DNA of 39,626 bases from positions 1 through 39,626 of the forward strand of contig MGTS01000004.1 in NCBI GenBank assembly GCA_001799565.1, given 5' to 3'. Each line of letters begins with the position of its first letter. The stretch's first letter is position 1. Of the stretch, positions 37,356 through 39,626 are shown in pieces. Source of the stretch: Elusimicrobia bacterium GWA2_51_34 (GTDB taxonomy: Bacteria > Elusimicrobiota > Elusimicrobia > Elusimicrobiales > UBA9959). The position numbers and the translations under genes were made by a program. The notes beneath the pieces were generated by a model. It saw only the letters and a program-made list of their open reading frames with translations, had not been told where the DNA came from and ran no database searches.

Positions 37356-38681
37356 CTACAACTCCACGCGCAGACCATCGCGAGCGGCAAAACAATCCAG
37401 CTTACTGCCTGCCAGGGCACGGCTGTATTTAATATGCGTGTCCATAATATCGTCGCTATGCTCCGGGTCGTGATGTGTGATAGCGAGGCGTTTAGCCCCA
37501 GCTTCCACGGCACACCGCACTGCATCGTCAAATGTGCCGTGCCCCCAGCCTTTTCGGGAGAGGTATTCTTCGTTGGAATATTGCGCCTCCATTATAAGAA
37601 TATCGCTGTCTTTTGCGAAATTAACTATATCCATGTCCTGACGCCGGGAAGTTACATTATCGCCATTGAGTTTAACGAAGTTTTCGTGATCGCTTATGTA
37701 AGTAATAGAACGTCCCTGCGCGTCAATGCGGAAACCAATGCATATGCCGGGATGATTAAGGTGGATGAAAGACACTTTCGCCAGGCCCAGATCAACTGAG
37801 CCGGACATTTCGATAAAACGCAATTTAGCCGCCATATTGCACAGCGGAACGGGAAAATAATCCGCCGCCATCGTCTCGTTGAAAATGCTCCGCAAACTAC
37901 CGTGCCCTCCATGCACGCTATACACGCTAAAATTGTTTTTAGGGTTATAGAGAGGGATGAAAAATGGAAAGCCCTGGATATGATCCCAATGTGTATGCCC
38001 GACGAAAATGTGTCCTGTTATGGGGCGGTCATAGAACTCCTTAGCCATGGAAACGCCTAGTTCACGCAAACCCGTGCCGCAATCTATTATCAACAGAAGA
38101 TCCCCTATGCGCACCTCAGTGCAGGGCGTATTGCCTCCGTAACGGACGGTGTTTTGTCCGCTTACCGGGCATGAGCCGCGTGTTCCCCAGAAACGTACAG
38201 TGACCGGAAGTTTTTCCCGCCCGGCCAAGGCCGGTGTGGATGAAGGTTCGGGACCGCACTCTTCTGCAAAAGGCGCGGGGCCGGCCGCGGGTGTTTCACG
38301 GCTATCGGATCCAGAAAGCAGCTCCCTGACTTTTTTAAGCAGTATGTCCCTTGTGTAGGGTTTGACAAGATATGCGTCGCAACCGGCTTTGAAAGCTTGT
38401 TCTTTATCCGTGGCAAAAGTTTTGGAGGAGAGAACTATGATGCGGACTCCCTTAATACCGTCAGGCCCTTTAAGCAGAGTGCAAAGTTCGTACCCATGCA
38501 TACGTGGCATCATCAGGTCCGTGACCACAAGGTCAGGATGCCACGCTTGGGCTTTTTCCCATGCATCCTGCCCATCCACGGCTTCCATAACCTCATATTC
38601 CTCGTAGAGGAAAACCGCGGCCAGATCACGCAAAAGGACGTCATTATCTACCACGAGCACTTTGAATTTTTGTCCTGACAT
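37356..38681 (-). CDS. response regulator fused to a metallo-beta-lactamase-fold hydrolase
   Basis: A 441-residue protein from ATG 38679-38681 with an AAGG-type site; a longer frame to 38702 adds seven residues. Residues 1-125 are a receiver domain with the acidic pair at Asp12 and Asp14, phospho-acceptor Asp55 (VVTDLMMP) and Lys in YLVKPY. Residues about 170-441 are a beta-lactamase-like hydrolase: IIDCGTGLRELG, the metal motif GHTHWDHIQGFPFF, the Asp in YISDHENF, and AITHHDPEHSD at the C-terminus. The metal sites look complete. The activity would be gated by phosphorylation, and the sensor kinase is not in the window. The substrate is unknown. PDE-type hydrolysis of cAMP is one possibility, given the cyclase next door, but it is not shown. 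Confidence 0.85.
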   Translation of the reverse strand: MSGQKFKVLVVDNDVLLRDLAAVFLYEEYEVMEAVDGQDAWEKAQAWHPDLVVTDLMMPRMHGYELCTLLKGPDGIKGVRIIVLSSKTFATDKEQAFKAGCDAYLVKPYTRDILLKKVRELLSGSDSRETPAAGPAPFAEECGPEPSSTPALAGREKLPVTVRFWGTRGSCPVSGQNTVRYGGNTPCTEVRIGDLLLIIDCGTGLRELGVSMAKEFYDRPITGHIFVGHTHWDHIQGFPFFIPLYNPKNNFSVYSVHGGHGSLRSIFNETMAADYFPVPLCNMAAKLRFIEMSGSVDLGLAKVSFIHLNHPGICIGFRIDAQGRSITYISDHENFVKLNGDNVTSRRQDMDIVNFAKDSDILIMEAQYSNEEYLSRKGWGHGTFDDAVRCAVEAGAKRLAITHHDPEHSDDIMDTHIKYSRALAGSKLDCFAARDGLRVEL

Positions 38682-39262
38682 ACCTTGCCTTTTTACGATC
38701 AATTCACATATTTGCTGGAACTATGTGTAATAATACTAAAAAGTATGGCCGGCAGGTTTTAATATTAATGCACATGAACTTTATCTGATGATAAAAGCTC
38801 CCGTATTCTCCGCCCTTGCCTTTAACATTTTTACTGACCGCATAACTCAAAAGATTGGAGAGCCGTGTTTATCAGCCACCAACGCGTATTATAAAAAATC
38901 CTTTGACATACTATTCAGAAGGTCTTTTTTAAAATCAAACTCCCCGATCCGGAGTAGAATCCGAACTTTTTCCAGTTTCCCCCTCATTGATTGGGTTGAA
39001 TCAGGCCCGAAAACAACGAAGCGGCATCATAACACCTCCGGAAAGGGGCTGGATTCCCCTGTAAGAGCCCCCTAAACGTTCACTCAAATGATATTTACGC
39101 TGGCAAAACCAAGGGCAAGGGGGAAAAAACGATAAACCTGAAATCAGAATCAGGGCAGTAAAACTGGTAAAGTTAAGCAAAGGCGATTGGGGAAGCGTTC
39201 AATGGTTTTAGGCTGAAATATTCAAAAAGATCAAAAGATGTACAGCGGAGTTAAAAGGATCT
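38682..39262. other. 581-base stretch with no gene recognised
   Basis: I found no convincing gene, RNA or strong repeat here. A 95-codon frame on the plus strand (38788-39075) has no recognisable features, no ribosome site and no family resemblance. The upstream side presumably holds the response-regulator promoter, but I see no clear -35/-10 pair. The sequence is AT-rich compared with the flanking genes. Confidence 0.4.
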
Positions 39263-39626
39263 TTAATTCCATACGACATCGTGATGGTTCCTGATCCCTT
39301 TCTGCGGGAAGGGGTGTTTTTCGTCAAACACAAACAATGCTTCCTGATCCTCTATCACTATGCCAGCCTCCCTAAGGCTACCGTCAGGATTCACGACTTT
39401 TGAAAGGTCCAGCCCGAGATATTGGGCCAGAAAAGGGTAAACCGCCGCCCGTTTATCGTAATCGTACCCGTGTTTCCCCTGGGGAAAATGCGCATTTTTG
39501 ACAAGTCCAGATTTCCCGAAAAGCCCATATATGTATTTGATACGAGGATAGCATTTTCTAATTCAAACATGATGGTGAAATGTATCGTCGTTACTCCGTC
39601 GTAATTCTTTTGCTAAGCCTCCATTT
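39263..39626 (-). pseudogene. 3' end of an alpha/beta hydrolase (acetylxylan esterase-like) with a premature stop
   Basis: Reading from the window edge on the minus strand, the frame gives NGGLAKELRRSNDDTFHHHV, then TGA (39563-39565), and continues in the same frame to TAA at 39263-39265. The continuation contains KYIYGLFGKSGLVKNAH, HGYDYDKRAAVYPFLAQYLGL and IVIEDQEALFVFDEKHPFP. This is the C-terminal part of an exported esterase-type alpha/beta hydrolase: NAHFP...HGYDYDKR holds the catalytic His region, and the rest is the family tail. The TGA lies in frame, so it is a nonsense mutation or two close frameshifts. ATGA overlaps and ordinary TGA stops elsewhere in the window show that TGA is a stop here. 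The 5' end is outside the window. Confidence 0.65.

Noticed and set aside
38788-39075. 95-codon plus-strand frame
   Set aside because: It shows no ribosome site, no family resemblance and no recognisable motif; kept only as part of the empty stretch.
1-39626. Recoding of TGA as an amino acid (from the in-frame TGA at 39563)
   Set aside because: Several genes use ATGA overlaps and TGA stops with normal lengths, so TGA is a stop here.

Overview
The window looks like chromosomal DNA of a GC-rich Gram-negative bacterium. It has a TolC-type outer-membrane channel, two outer-membrane beta-barrels, two lipobox lipoproteins and several exported proteins. The phylum cannot be fixed from sequence alone. 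A bacterial SUI1/eIF1 protein, an RRM RNA-binding protein and many split or hairpin-filled operons suit an uncultivated lineage (Elusimicrobiota-like is a guess, not shown).

Layout. (1) 1-2.6 kb: the end of an unknown gene, a secreted phosphodiesterase/phosphatase and a cupin. (2) 2.7-9.8 kb: a TetR-regulated YbhGFSR/CecR-like drug exporter operon on the minus strand (tetR, tolC, hlyD, two ATPases, two ABC-2 permeases). It is driven by a near-perfect promoter with two abutting palindromic operators, and its gene junctions are filled with family-specific hairpin repeats. (3) 9.8-18 kb: housekeeping genes, namely an RRM protein, a yeast-FCY1-type cytosine deaminase, an RlmI-like methyltransferase, TypA/BipA, an ABC-F ATPase, a GIY-YIG protein, a PAP2 phosphatase and SUI1. 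(4) 18.2-22.2 kb: envelope genes (a CsgG-like lipoprotein, a second lipoprotein, and two divergent beta-barrel genes).

(5) 22.2-27.5 kb: an AT-richer accessory region made of two modules separated by three copies (A, B, C) of a degenerate inverted-repeat element. Module 1 is an exported 13-repeat solenoid protein. Module 2 is a tight operon of Fic, HNH endonuclease and a DUF5677-like protein. Its promoter appears leaderless and carries three direct-repeat operators. (6) 27.5-29.6 kb: iron/redox genes (ferric-reductase-type membrane protein, ferritin, WrbA). (7) 29.7-32.9 kb, plus strand: a metzincin with a coiled-coil insertion and an exported fusion of a NadD/CoaD-like nucleotidyltransferase to a nucleoside-phosphorylase-like domain.

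(8) 33-38.7 kb: a J-domain gene with a damaged 5' end, then a 3.9-kb GC-rich segment (M48 protease, SH3 protein, CHASE2-adenylate cyclase) bracketed by two direct copies of a 56-57 bp palindrome, then a response regulator fused to a metallo-beta-lactamase-fold hydrolase. (9) 38.7-39.6 kb: no gene seen, then the broken 3' end of an alpha/beta hydrolase.

The best candidates for something undescribed are the Fic-HNH-DUF5677-like module with its flanking repeat elements, the exported nucleotidyltransferase-phosphorylase fusion, and the palindrome-bracketed cyclase island.
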